64,000 nucleotides of DNA. Source: Gautieria morchelliformis (Eukaryota > Basidiomycota > Agaricomycetes > Gomphales > Gomphaceae). The DNA is taken from NCBI GenBank assembly GCA_015179125.1, contig WHVA01000134.1:62001-126000 (forward strand), in the 5' to 3' direction. Shown here piece by piece: positions 1 through 10,401 of this stretch. The notes below the pieces were generated by a model. It made no database searches. It saw only the letters and a program-made list of their open reading frames with translations, and was not told the DNA's origin. Each line of letters opens with the position of its first letter. Position 1 is the stretch's first letter. Made by a program: the position numbers and the translations under genes.

Positions 1-1
1 T

Positions 2-859
2 GGCCACAAGAAGGCAGAGTGCCCCCGGCTTAGGTCCGGTATACGGGCAGCAGCCGTGAGGCATGACGATGAAGCCGAGGATCCGGAAACGGATCTCGGT
101 CAAAATTCTCTTCAACAAATTGACGAAGAGGGGGAGGGTGATCCCCAACCCAACGACACTCCGGACAACGGAGATGCGCCCACTGAAGAATGGGACCCAG
201 AGCCGTCCCAATACTATGAATGGGACGAGGAGGTGGAAGACACCACCTACAGGTCCAGCGTGATCAGATTCGCACTGGAAGACAAAACCGCCATGAAGGT
301 TATGGCGGCACGCACATCGGTCACGCCAGACAAGGCAGCCGAGCCGGTGTATCACCACCGAAGCAAACACAGGAGACGGCCAACATGTCCGCGCAGTGAG
401 AACCGTACCCTATCGGGGTACTGGGAAATAATCGGCGTAAAAGCCCACTGCCTGCTAGATAGCGGCAGCGAAGGGGTACTGCTGTCCCCCGAATTCACGC
501 GAGCTACAGGGATGAAGACATTCTCCCTGGAGCAACCAATCGCGCTGCAGCTAGCCTGCATAGGCAGCCGTTCCACGATCAACTTTGGAACAAACACGAC
601 CATCAAGTTTGGTTGTGAGACTTACGACGAATATTTTGACGTAGCGAATGTCGAATATTACGACGCGATCTTAGGGACACCGTTCCTAAGGAGATTCGGC
701 ATAATCCTGGACTTCTCGAGCCCAGGGACGATTCGCAAGGGAAACGAAGTGATCCCCATGGGCAAGGTCTCATTCGACGACGACGAATCGATGAACGAGG
801 ACAAAGGGCCACTGGTGAGCAGGATCACCCAGGCACCGAAGCTGAACCTGGCTCATTGA
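2..859 (+). pseudogene. Gag C-terminus and aspartic protease of A1 (partial)
   Basis: The frame is open from base 2, so the protein enters from the left edge. It starts inside a CCHC zinc knuckle (GHKKAEC), the nucleic-acid-binding part of Gag that packages the element RNA. An acidic linker follows, then a retropepsin: LLDSGSEG is the catalytic DSG-type loop and ILGTPFL the second conserved strand. The protease would cut the Gag-Pol polyprotein. The stop at 857-859 is TGA; copy A2 has CGA (Arg) at the aligned position and the frame continues into RT, so the stop is a lesion and not a natural gene end. Confidence 0.85.
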
Positions 860-2914
860 AGCCAGGAGGACGAGTCGCGGGACGACTCGTCCTCGAACTC
901 ACCCTACAGCCATAGGGAGAGACACTCTCACCTAACGGTGAAAGTGATGGGAAAGAGGAAAGCGGGCCCGCGCGCCGCGGGACCTAATAGATGCCAACAG
1001 CGCCTAATGGCATCTAAGCCAACCACCACCATCACCCTCACGGATGATGACCTTCCTCGCCTCTGCGAGGAATGGATGGAACGAATCACTGACCTAGTCA
1101 GTGGAATTCCATTAGAACTCCCGCCACTACAGGAGATCAACCATGAGATCAACCTCATCGATCCCAACAAGCACATGCGGTATCGACTACCGAAATGCCC
1201 CGAACACTTCCGAGAGGAACTGTCGGCTAAGATAGAACGATACACCACTGCAAAGTGGTGGATTCCGGCAGTAGCGCAGCAGGCAGTGCCCATGCTGTGT
1301 GTGCAGAAGAAGAACGGTACGTTGAGAACCGTCTTCGATCTGCACCAGCAGAACGAGAACACAGTGAAGGACATCACACCCTTCCCGGATCAAGATATCA
1401 TATGCAGCGACATGGCTCGCTGCTGATATCGAACAAAACTCCATATGTCAGAAGCATACGAGCAGATCCGGATCCATCCAGATCATGTAGCAAAGATAGC
1501 CTTTGCCACGATCCTTTGCACCTTCAGGAGCCAGGTGATACAGATGGGGGACTGTAACGCCCCATCAACATTCCAACGGCTGATGACAGCCATTTTCCAC
1601 GACTGCATAGGTTGCTTCGTCCATGTATACATGGACGACATCTTCATATTCTCGCTCTCAATACAAGAGCATGAAGAGCACCTCTACATCGTCTTTGACA
1701 GACTGAGGAAGAATCACCTCTTTCTGAGCAAGAAAAAGGTGGACCTCTACTCCATCCGAATGGAGTGTCTCGGCCATATGATCGATGGCCGAGGGGTACA
1801 TGCCGACGAGGACAAGATGCAACGCATCCACTAGTGGCGCAGGCCATGGACGTTCAACGACGTCCAGCGTTTCCTCGGGCTGGTACAGTATGTGGCACAC
1901 TACATGCCGGATGTTAGTGCATATACCACCCCACTATCAGGCTGTGCGCGTAATAACCGTCCATTCGAATGGACACCACTACTCGACAAATGCTGGCAAA
2001 GCATTAAGGTGTTGTCCTGTAAGGCCCCGATCCTGCGTCCAGTAGACGCAAGGTGCCCAGAGCCGATCTGGGTGATCACCGACAGATCAAAAGCCGGCGT
2101 CGGTGCGGTCTACGGCCAAGGTCCTGACTGGAAAACTTGTCGACCAGCCGGCTTCTTGTCAAAGAAGTTCAGTGTTGCTCAGCAACACTACCGGACTCAC
2201 AAGCACGAGACGATCGCGGTGCTCGAGGCTCTCATGAAATGGGAGGACAAACTGCTGGGGAGAAGGTTCACCCTCGTCACAGACCACAAAGGGCTCGAAT
2301 ACTTCGAGACCCAGAAGATCCTATCTGACCGACAGGTCAGATGGTGGGAGTTTCTCTCCCGGTTCAATTTCAACACCGTTCATGTTGACGGTATAGAGAA
2401 CAAGGTAGCAGGCTGCCTGTCGCGCTACTACGAGAGCAACACGAGGGATGACAATCACCCGGACCATGTCTTCGTGAATGCGGATGCGCGTTTGGACCCG
2501 GACGGTGAGTTATTTCCCACCAACCGGTATGTTGAGTTGCGAACAGCGGCGACAAGACGCTCTAAACGCCTCGCTGAGAAGACAGAGGTGAGAGTAACGG
2601 AAGCCGCCGCATTAAACGAGGGCTCACCAGAGCCCGCGAACGTCGTCGCGGGACGCGGCGACGACGATGTCATCAGAGCCATCGCCGCAGGAAATGATGG
2701 CGTGCCCCTGCGCCAGGTCGTCGAGCAAGGCGTAGACCTGTCTAATGTCCTACGGGACGCGTACCACAGGGATACCATGTTCACAAAGATCATGGTGCAC
2801 CCGGACGCGCACCCAAGATTCGGGATCCGGGACGGGCTGATCTGGACTAAGAATCAGCTCAAAAGAGATGTCATTGCCGCCCCCCGCTCTGTTCTTCAAG
2901 GGGAAGGAAGCTGA
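860..2914 (+). pseudogene. Reverse transcriptase and RNase H of A1, broken
   Basis: Same frame as the protease. RT carries YMDDIF (around 1630) with flanking QRLM and FVHVYMDD blocks typical of Agaricomycete gypsy elements; the connection domain has VQRFLGLVQY. RNase H follows (VITDRSK, HETIAVLEAL, TDHKGLEYF, RQVRWWEFLSRF). It would copy element RNA into DNA and degrade the RNA strand. Lesions: TGA at 1424 where A2 has CGA, TAG at 1832 where A2 has GAG, and a 1-nt frame change near 2900 leading into integrase. The conserved RNase H motif reads NKVAGCLSR here but NKVADCLSR in A2, so an active-site Asp is lost. Confidence 0.9.
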
Positions 2915-4221
2915 TCGAAATTATCATCGATCGGGCACATCAGATAGTCAGCCACTACGGCCATCTGAAGACTTCGAACTACGTTCGAAGTGCATATTGG
3001 TGGCCGGGCATGAGCCCAGACATAGACGTGTTCTGCACATTGTGCGTGAGGTGTCAGATGACGAAAACCGGGCCACAACGGCCCAAAGGCCTACTACACA
3101 GCCTACCCATTCCAGATAGGCCATGGCAGTCGATTGGCATCGACTTCATGGGGCCCCTGCCCAAATCCAACGACTGTGACTACCTGATGGTAGTCATCGA
3201 CCGACTAACGTCGCTCGTACACCTCGTGCCAACCACGACGAGTGTGTCAGCCAAGGGAGTAGCCTGGCTGTTTCTGAAGGAGGTCATCCGACTACACGGA
3301 GTTCCCGACTCCATCATCTCGGACAGAGACTCAAAGTTCACGTTGATCTTCTGGCGTGAACTACAGCGACTCATGGGGACTAAGCTCCTCATGTCAACTG
3401 CCTTCCATCCCCAAACGGATGGAGCAACCGAGCGGGCAAGCCGCTCGATCAGCCAGATATTGCGCTCGGTTATCAGAGACGATCAGAAGCATTGGGCATT
3501 GATATGCCCAATGGTTGAGGTCGCCCTCAACAGCAACGTCAGCGCGACCACAGGGTTCGCACCTTTCGAGCTGAACCACGGCTATATGCCGCGGATAGAC
3601 CTCCCCATAGCCGTGGACACCCCGTTCAAGGGGGTGGCCCGGTTCGCACATCAGGCAAAATGGAACCTGATGGCGACACACAATGCAATCATAGAGCATC
3701 GAGTGACGCAAATGTTTCACGCAAATAAGAAATGTATGGCGAGCGACAGGTACGCGGCCAACAACCGCATCTACCTTTCGACACAAAACCTAACTCTCCC
3801 GAAAGGAAGAGCCAGAAAGCTAGTCCCGCGGTACATTGGACCGTACCGCGTCGTCGAGGCTCACCACGACGCCTCGACGGTGACCCTCGATCTTCCTGAC
3901 GAACTGAAAAGCCGTCGCATTTCACTGGTCTTCCATTCCAGCCTCGTATGGCGATACGAGGCTAACAACGACGAATTGTTCCCTCGTCGTGAGGCCAAGT
4001 CATTTTATGACTTCGGAGCAAATGATGACGAGGAGTGGCTCATCGACGAGATTATCGCACATCAATGGATAAACTCGACGGACCTGGAGTTCCAGGTCCG
4101 TTGGACCCTAGGCGAAGTGACATGGGAACCCATGTCATCCTGCAAGGACCTTGAAGCCCTAGATAGCTATCTAGAGCTTCGGGGGGTGGGCAAGCCACGC
4201 GACCTCCCCAGATGCCCCTAG
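2905..4221 (+). pseudogene. Integrase with C-terminal chromodomain (A1)
   Basis: Begins with an H2C2 zinc-binding region (about 2935-3060; CTLCVRC is the Cys half). The catalytic core has DDE residues in GIDFMGPLP, SDRDSKF and TDGATERASR. A GPYRVVEAH block follows, then a chromodomain at the C-terminus (EEWLIDEIIAH, VTWEPMSSCKD). Integrase joins element DNA to the chromosome; in chromoviruses the chromodomain is known to steer insertion to marked chromatin. The frame differs from that of RT because of a 1-nt indel, so the part from 3010 to 4221 is open but disconnected from pol. Confidence 0.92.
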
Positions 4222-4340
4222 ACACATTTGTCACGTGCAGACCAGGTGACGCGCCAGCCACGGCGCGGTTAAATTTTCACCTCGGATCTTTCCAAGGGCC
4301 CATCGCTTCTTGGAAGCTAACCAGTATCATCCCCACAAAG

Positions 4341-5159
4341 ATGATGCCCCCCAAAGATGGGATGGATGTTGATCCGTCAACGTCCACAACGCAAACAACG
4401 GCCCCGAGACAGGGGGCCGCAGACATTCTCTGTGCTCCAATGGACTCCAATGGACCAGGAGCACTGGATGATCGTGGGATTGGAGGACGCCCTCGCCATC
4501 GTCCGGGTGGACGATGGCGCAACGTGCACGGACTAGGCCGTGCACCTTAGGGCCGCGACCGGCACCCGCAAGGTCAAATTGCAGGACGAAGACATCGGTG
4601 ACGCCGTCGATGCAGCTTGAGGATGGCTCCCAAGGGGAATCGCGCGTGATGCGCGAGAAGAGACCCTCCAGGACATCCACGACCTTAAAAAAGAGGTAAG
4701 GAGCTGGAACACACGGTCGAGGACCGCGACAACGCGCTCGCAACCGAGCGTGCCAGGATCAAGGAACTGGAGCAACAGCTGAGCGCTCAGCTCAGCTCAT
4801 GATTCCCATCAAACCACTAAGGCCAATCTTACCCAAAATATAACTCAGCTTTTGGATGCGTTTTCATGCGTTCCCAGTGCTGCCACAGCAGTATGTGGAT
4901 GGGTGCATGAGGCATCGAAATCCATCTATATGGAACAGGTCAGGCTCTTGACAAGCCACCAGAATAGCTTGCATTTCAATGCTACAAATGCAACACTCTG
5001 TCAAGATTGGTTTTCAAGCGTTAATATCGTGTATTAGTGAACACAGCGAATGCCCGAATAACTTGTGCGAATACGTATGCCATTCGGCGAATAGATGAAC
5101 CAATGAATGCAGCCCAGCTCCAGGTTACCCTGGCCCACATTGCCTCAAAAAGGCCGTGA
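4341..5159 (+). pseudogene. ORF3 of family A: coiled-coil protein downstream of integrase, decayed
   Basis: Lies after the integrase stop on the same strand, where retrotransposons normally have only the 3' end. Start chosen at 4341 because MMPPKDG aligns with the start of the homologous ORF in A2 (51015, minus); the next block DVDPSTSTT is shared. Further shared blocks are EHW.I.G and VHL..AT. The last third is a clear heptad coiled coil (ELEHTVEDRDNALATE, then RIKELEQQL). Two frameshifts and stops break it, and an insertion at about 4796-5108 separates the C-terminal QLQVTLAHIA segment. Function unknown; I do not recognise the family. It may be structural or Gag-like. No signal peptide or membrane segment. 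Confidence 0.6.
4796..5108 (+). mobile_element. Insertion in ORF3 containing a 5' fragment of LTR B
   Basis: Sequence foreign to ORF3. The right part, 4999 to about 5107, matches the first 109 bp of LTR B (TGTCAAGATTGG start, then the AACACAGCGAATG word) and stops abruptly. The left part, 4804-4998, matches nothing else I could find in the window. No clear target duplication was seen, so boundaries are approximate. Confidence 0.6.
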
Positions 5160-6656
5160 CATGATCCGGCCACAGACCCAGTGGCCGGGCCATCATCACC
5201 TCGCGCAACTGTACCTCTGCCGGCACGCGCAACATCGGGACTAGCGTCCCGATTGTCGGCGCCGACCCTGACAACCACAATGACGGAAGGGCAGAGTGTG
5301 CCTTCCGACTCTGCGTACGGCGTCCCATATGGATGGGAGTCCGAATCATCCATCTGGAAGACGTACGACCCCGAACGGGCACAGAGGCGGGCAGAGCAGC
5401 CAAAGAAAAACCGCAAGAAATTGCACGGCTCCCCCCACACAGTGAATGGGCTAGCCATTGCGAAGGAAAGCGCGATTAGTGCTTACCTAGCGGCGTCATC
5501 GTCGCACACCGTCAACGACCCCGCCCTTCAGCGGCGGGTAGCACAGATCGAGGCCCAGTACATCGGGCCTGGCGTGGCCCTCCCTCCGCTGGCGGGGACA
5601 GTCCACCCTCCCTACCCGGGGGAGGGAGTGATCATACCACTTGGAGACCCACCGATCTCCGAGACGGGCCTCCTACCATGGCCGGTAGGAAAGGCCCAAC
5701 AGCGTGGTACTCAATGGTACGACGTCTGCCCGCTCGACAACCCACGCTTCATTGAACTCATAGCGTGGGCAAAAGAAACGCCGCAGCTCGCGCGTACGCG
5801 CGAGATGATCAGTGTATTCAAACGCATCAAGCACGAACAACGCGCTCGCAATCCCAAAAGGGATTGCCTCGTGATTGCGGGCGGTACCCCGCACGACATT
5901 GCGGCCATTCTGAAGGGTTGGATACACAACCCTGAAGGGATCCCATCCGCCATCCGTGACCACGCGGATGGCACCTTCAACCTAGATCACATGGACATGT
6001 GCATGTGGTTGAAGGCCCTTGCGCCCCGGGTCAAAGGGGTCGCATCACCTCTCAGGGCGAGGCTACTTGACCTCTTCGGCTCGACAGACCAATGGTCGAG
6101 CCTTGTTGACGCCAGGGATGTGCTGACGCCTCAGAGCACCATCCTGCGGCTCTCAATCACGGGCCCATTCCCTGTGGAGGGCCGAGCCCGCCCCGACATC
6201 CCACTCGTGGAGATCGTGAGATGGTTGGCCCACTACGTGGGAGTCACTCGCAAGCGAGTGGCGCGCATTGAACATTATGTTCAACGCAGCATCACTGGCG
6301 CGGCATTCAGTGCCGCCGCGCGTGAGGGCCAACAAAAGGTCATCGAGACCAGCCATGTGAGGGCCGCGGTGCCGTGACCCCTCACTCACGCCCAGCTCGA
6401 CTGAGAGCTGGCGCGCTTCCGGCCCCCTCCTCAGACTGAGGACTCGGCCGTTGAGGCCATGCTCCGCGAGGACACGGGCCCCAGCACCCAAGCGGATACC
6501 GCCGCTAGTGGTGAGGCGGACCAGCCTCACCCAATCACCACCGATGACGCGGAGGTGCCCCCGGAGGAGTCACGTGCTCCACGGGCCCCGTACGACGACG
6601 ATGTCATCGTATCGGCCACTCTAGAGGACTCCCTCATGGATGACCTCTATGAGTAG
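5160..6656 (+). pseudogene. ORF4 of family A: about 500-residue unknown protein
   Basis: Directly follows the ORF3 stop in the same frame, and is homologous to A2 48989-50547 (minus). Strongest shared core: GW..NPEGIPSAIRD, then MD..MWL..LAP, then SPLRA....LF....QW (about 5905-6090). Later blocks DIPL...V.WL and HAQLD.EL also match, and both copies end in an acidic tail (MDDLYE here). A1 is one frame interrupted by TGA codons at 6375 and about 6402, again at CGA-like positions. No transmembrane segment, signal peptide or known catalytic motif is visible, so an envelope role is not supported. Function unknown. The first ATG in this frame is only at about 5280, so expression may depend on readthrough from ORF3. 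Confidence 0.7.
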
Positions 6657-6680
6657 TAGTTAACCCCTATAGTTGTCTAT

Positions 6681-6692
6681 AGAGGGGGAGGG
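6681..6692 (+). other. Polypurine tract of A1
   Basis: Purine run AGAGGGGGAGGG directly before the LTR start TGTAAATA. This is the usual site of plus-strand DNA priming in LTR retrotransposons. The identical tract precedes the LTR in A2 (48968-48979, complement). Confidence 0.85.
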
Positions 6693-6906
6693 TGTAAATA
6701 ACCCATGTATCTACATGTACAATAGTTATTACATAATCCCAGTGGGCCCCTTAGGGACCCACTGTATAGTTTATACGTGGGAACCGGCTAGCGGTCCCCA
6801 TCGCATCTTACCCTTACACTGTCACTACGTAGCATCAGAATACCACACATTGGTCAAGTTCTGTCGTGCTCTTGTGACTTAAGGCTTAAGATAGACATCC
6901 TTTACA
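6693..6906 (+). repeat. 3' LTR of A1 (214 bp, LTR A)
   Basis: Starts TGTAAATAAC and ends CTTTACA, so it has TG...CA ends with TGTAA/TTACA inverted termini. Homologous to the A2 LTR (48757-48967) and to the partial A3 LTR (15965-16092). Next bases CTCAC begin the surrounding B LTR. Confidence 0.88.
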
Positions 6907-7464
6907 CTCACTCTATCGTATGTTTATTTCATCTATTTTGTATCATGACTGCGCACCCCTATCCAACCCTGACTCATGACAGCCTCTTTCCTATTCGCTG
7001 TTACCAGAGCACTCGATATAAGTAGTTTACATTCGCATGTATATTCCTCAGTTCAATTATCATACGTCCATCTTGTGCAAACTTGACCTCTCTGTGATCA
7101 TTGTCTTGAGCCTTCTCCTGTAGATTTCTATCTTCAACCAGAAGAGGACTTAGGCATCACTGGTGAGTTCTCATACTTCATCTTCGTTACCTTAGCCTTC
7201 AAACTATTTTCTGTGCTGTCAGCGAAGGGATTGTCGCTACTTAGACAGCCCTTCCATGACACCTTGCAAGTTACATTGTCAAGTGCCACGGGCTATTTCG
7301 CTATGACTGTAGATAGGGCGAGCTCCGTTCGGGCAACCCTCCTATCTTGTGAACATTTGTTGGTTCACCTATTCACCGAACGGCACCCTTATTCGCACAA
7401 TTTATTTGGGCATTCGCTGTGTTCACTAATACACGATATTAACGCCTAAAAACCAATCTTGACA
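6907..7464 (-). repeat. LTR B, minus orientation, truncated by A1
   Basis: Reads in reverse to the family start: CCAATCTTGACA at 7453-7464 is the reverse complement of TGTCAAGATTGG. It matches 16678-17665 and 54961-56234 along its length. The other end of this LTR lies beyond A1, left of the window. Short open frames inside are repeat shadows. Confidence 0.85.
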
Positions 7465-7952
7465 CATATGAGGGTTTCGTATAAGTAGCTTGCATTCACA
7501 TGTATCTTCTGCAGTCCAATTATCATATGTCTATCTTGTGCAAAACCCAACTACACTGTGACCATCATCTTAAGCTCTCTTCTCTAGACTGCTACCTTTA
7601 AGAAGAGAAGACCTTAAGCACCACTGGTAAATTTCCATATCTCACCTTCACCACCTTTGTCTCCAAACCCTTGTTTATGCCGTTGGCACAGGGCTCCGAA
7701 GGAGTGCCTTCACCAGCGAAAGGATTATTACTACTCCACGACCTTCCGTGAGACATTGCATGTTACATCATCAAGTATCACAGGCTATTTCTCTTTGACT
7801 GTAGACAGGGCGAACTCCGTTCAAGTGGCCCCTTACTTCATAAACCTTCATTGGCTTTACATCATTCACCGAACTATATCTTCACACAAGCCATTTGGGC
7901 ATTCGCCATGTTCACTAATACACGATATTAACACCCAAATCCAACCTTGACA
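7465..7952 (-). repeat. Second, more diverged LTR B fragment
   Basis: Tandem to the previous copy, same orientation, again ending CCAACCTTGACA. It contains the family words ATTATCATA, CATCTTGTGCAAA and the GAACTCCGTTC block, but with many substitutions, so it is older than its neighbour. Confidence 0.75.
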
Positions 7953-7984
7953 CACATGTAAGGCTTGCAAATATGACCTAGAAA

Positions 7985-9060
7985 TAATCTGATGAGCTCT
8001 GTTGATGTTGTGTCCCCACCTGCTTTGTGGACCTTGACCTGGAAAATCGGGGAATGCAGGTAGGAGGACAATGTGTGTGACAGCTATTGGTGTTTATTTT
8101 GACTTTCTTTACTTCTCACCATTGCTTCTTGAAGTTCTACCTGCAGTTATCTTCTAATACCATAGATGATGACTGTCATTACTCACGAAGTGAGTTTTAC
8201 CTAGAAGATGGTTCAATCACATTATAGGTATGAGATTCTAGTTCGATTACAAGCTAAAACTAACTCCCGGTACAGGTTGAAAATTTCCTCTACAAACTCC
8301 ATATATAACTCCTTCACAAATTTTCAGTTGTCTTCAATGACATGTTTTCCATACCGGGAAGCTCTCCACAGCCCAACCACCATGAGGGAATGAGCAATGA
8401 GCATTAGTAACTGGATCAAATTGGCTTTTAAAGAGGTTGTTGTGACACCAGCTCATTGACTAGCATGGAGGATGTGTCATTGTTAGGTCTCGTGATCATG
8501 CATATTATCAACTCTACACAGTCAGAAATGGGCTGTCTTGGCCTTGTGCTCGCATATAACCCGCTGAAGGTGGACAAACATGATGCATTGTGAAAGAGAC
8601 CTGCTCTTGGCTGCCAGGGTAGCTGGGAAACTGCGTGGTGGGATGGGTTTTCACGCCACTGTTTGCCTCCGATCACCCATGCACACCACTCTTGAAGCAC
8701 TTTCAAAGTTCAAGTCCACAAATATTGTGGGTGCCACAACAGCCTGCAGGCTTCAGGTCATGAAATGTATCAGAGATCACGGAGTTTTTGACAGGGAGTA
8801 TGGTATATTAGGGGAGGGGCTGAAGCTGCTTAAGAAATTTGAGGGAACAGTTGTTGCTGTTTAAATTTTTTTAATTTTATACCGGTCTTTACTGCTCACT
8901 ACTATCAGATAACAGTAGTCATTTAATGAATGGTATTAATTTTTTTGATTACAAATGATTGAAATAAATAATTGGATGATGTTGCGCACACTGGGAAATC
9001 GCTCGCACGCGCGCGGGGGAAAAATGATTTTTGTGCAGTTTGACACCCATAAATCCGGGA
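7985..9060 (+). repeat. Outer inverted-repeat arm, partner at about 22065-23430
   Basis: The segment from the GATGAGCTC word near 8002, through the BTB relic, to the CG-alternating patch at about 9000 is the reverse complement of 23430-22065. Both arms carry the BTB gene, its upstream region and its downstream ACCGGTCTTTACT words. The left arm has a deletion inside the gene. Confidence 0.8.
8169..8864 (+). pseudogene. BTB/POZ-type protein, dead copy
   Basis: Paralogue of the minus-strand gene at 22259-23241. The shared start MTVIT is at 8169, but the frame is lost within 12 codons, and a large internal deletion removes the middle of the protein (about 8385-8420). The C-terminal part, LEALSKFKSTNIVG, TTACRLQVMKCI and FDREYGILGEGLKLL, is still recognisable up to 8864. 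No function expected. Confidence 0.8.
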
Positions 9061-9129
9061 GGCCCCATCTAGTGCCTCAATGAAGTGAACGGCAGCTTTA
9101 GCCATTCCTCGTGTCACCCAAAGCCTGGA

Positions 9130-9358
9130 GTATGGCGGTCAAAATGCACAAATATTATTTTGCGCGCATGCGACAAAAATGGGACCGCGCGCGCCCCTGG
9201 GTATGTGCTGACATGGGCGTCGATGGGTGGTCATATGTCCCGGGTGACAAATACATCAGGCCGTGCGCTTGCCATGTCGGCATGATGCACGAGTTAGCCA
9301 AAGCTTGCGAGCTTTGGGCTAGGTCGTGCGTCATGCCGACCCGCCGAGCATCTGTCAT
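9130..9358 (+). repeat. CG-alternating interspersed repeat, copy 2
   Basis: Starts near GGCGGTCAAAATGCAC and contains runs of alternating CG (GCGCGCATGCG, CCGCGCGCGCCC), then a GTGCGCTTGCCATGTCGG block, a small hairpin around AAAGCTTGCGAGCTTT and GGTCGTGCGTCATGCC. Other members: about 8990-9052, 13990-14062, 18286-18460, 21335-21498, 21498-21705, 22070-22155 and 27745-27894. Non-coding; class unclear (MITE-like or Helitron-derived). Confidence 0.7.
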
Positions 9359-10040
9359 GGAACAGGCTCACATTACTTTCAATTCTGTTGTCTACAATCG
9401 CTTTGCTTCAAGATGTGCTCATGGTGCAAGATGAAATCCTATCTCTTGATAGGGTACAGAAGTGTATATGGGGATGAGTATGGAAATGGTCAGGGGAGTG
9501 TGCAGGTAAGGAAGGGACACAGGAATACCTGAGGTGCGTTACACTTGAGATCAGTATGCAAGTGGATATGAGAGTACTGAGGTACCTACATGCGGCCGGT
9601 GCAGAATTGGATACCGACATGCTTATCTGAGTATGATGAGTAACAGTTGAATCCACATAGCCCGTGTATTTAGCTCTCCTCAGATAAGCGGTCAAACAGC
9701 ATCGAACAAGGTGGAAGGTCTATTGGGATCGTTACATCAGTATTTCATAGTAAAATACTGAGAAGTTAAGGGCAAAATGGTTACCGTCTCTGAATTTATC
9801 ACCTGTCACAAATTCAGCCAAATTAGGGTGAAAATTGGTTGTCGCTGGGGAGGGTATGTGTTGCGGAGTAGACAGGACTCCGTGTAGCTCTCCCTGGACA
9901 TGGTGTCAAGCTCAGTGATCATTGAATGGTTGCTAAGTAGTGTCAAGATTGGTTTTTAGGCGTTAATATTGTGTATTAGTGAACACAGCGAATGCCTGAA
10001 TAACTTGTGCGAATAAGTATGCCGTTCAGCGAATAGATGA
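9317..10040 (+). repeat. Inner inverted-repeat arm, partner 17578-18285
   Basis: About 620 bp of unique-looking sequence (segment X) joined to the first ~90 bp of LTR B (from 9941). The reverse complement is found at 17578-18285 with near identity. A 95-codon open frame is present in both arms only because they are copies. The junction TAAGTAG/TGTCAAG is the same in both, so the LTR was already there when the segment was duplicated. Confidence 0.85.
9941..10040 (+). repeat. LTR B 5' fragment
   Basis: TGTCAAGATTGG start at 9941, homology to other B LTRs ends around AATAGATGA at 10040. The remaining ~900 bp of the LTR is absent. Confidence 0.8.
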
Positions 10041-10401
10041 CAATAGACCCATACAGGGACATCTGACACAATGGAGATTACAGTACACTGTCCTATCTAT
10101 GGAAGTACTGAATAGCTACCTCAGGAGAGAGGTACAGAGATGGCAAATGCCTTGCCAAGGCTGCTGTAGGCACACAGGACAGGACACACATGATTTCTTT
10201 TCTATTCTATTCCCCTGACCAGATCCACTGATTACGAGCTGTATTACATGTTGAAAGGGGCTTTGTACATTGCTCCAAGGTCCCAGATTAGATACTTGTC
10301 AGTAGGACAAGTATCCCCATCATTGTTCCTGCTCCACAGCTGTATGCAGCCTGTGGAGCATTTCCACATTATCCTGACCCATTCTATCACTATCTTGATC
10401 C
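10041..10401. other. Unassigned spacer
   Basis: No gene, repeat or motif recognised apart from a short inverted repeat (CTCCACAG...CTGTGGAG, about 10331-10359). It lies between the LTR B fragment and the LTR D piece. Confidence 0.4.

Larger units (their letters stand above)
1..6906 (+). mobile_element. Ty3/gypsy chromovirus copy A1 (5' end outside window)
   Basis: Order seen: gag zinc knuckle, retropepsin, RT, RNase H, integrase, chromodomain, ORF3, ORF4, polypurine tract, 3' LTR. The same order and homologous proteins recur on the minus strand at 48757-59682 (copy A2), which supports the element limits. The 5' LTR and most of gag lie left of base 1. The copy is dead: gag-pol is one reading frame broken by TGA (857), TGA (1424), TAG (1832) and a frameshift near 2900. 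Its 3' end sits inside an LTR of family B, so A1 inserted into a B LTR. A truncated B LTR piece also sits inside the element at 4999. Confidence 0.93.

Noticed and set aside
5160..6656. ORF4 as an envelope gene
   Set aside because: It is in the env position, but no signal peptide, hydrophobic membrane segment or Cys-rich ectodomain is visible in either copy.
9408..9695. 95-codon open frame, nearly identical to one at 17911-18198
   Set aside because: The similarity is explained by the inverted DNA duplication. Substitutions show no codon pattern and there is no recognisable domain.
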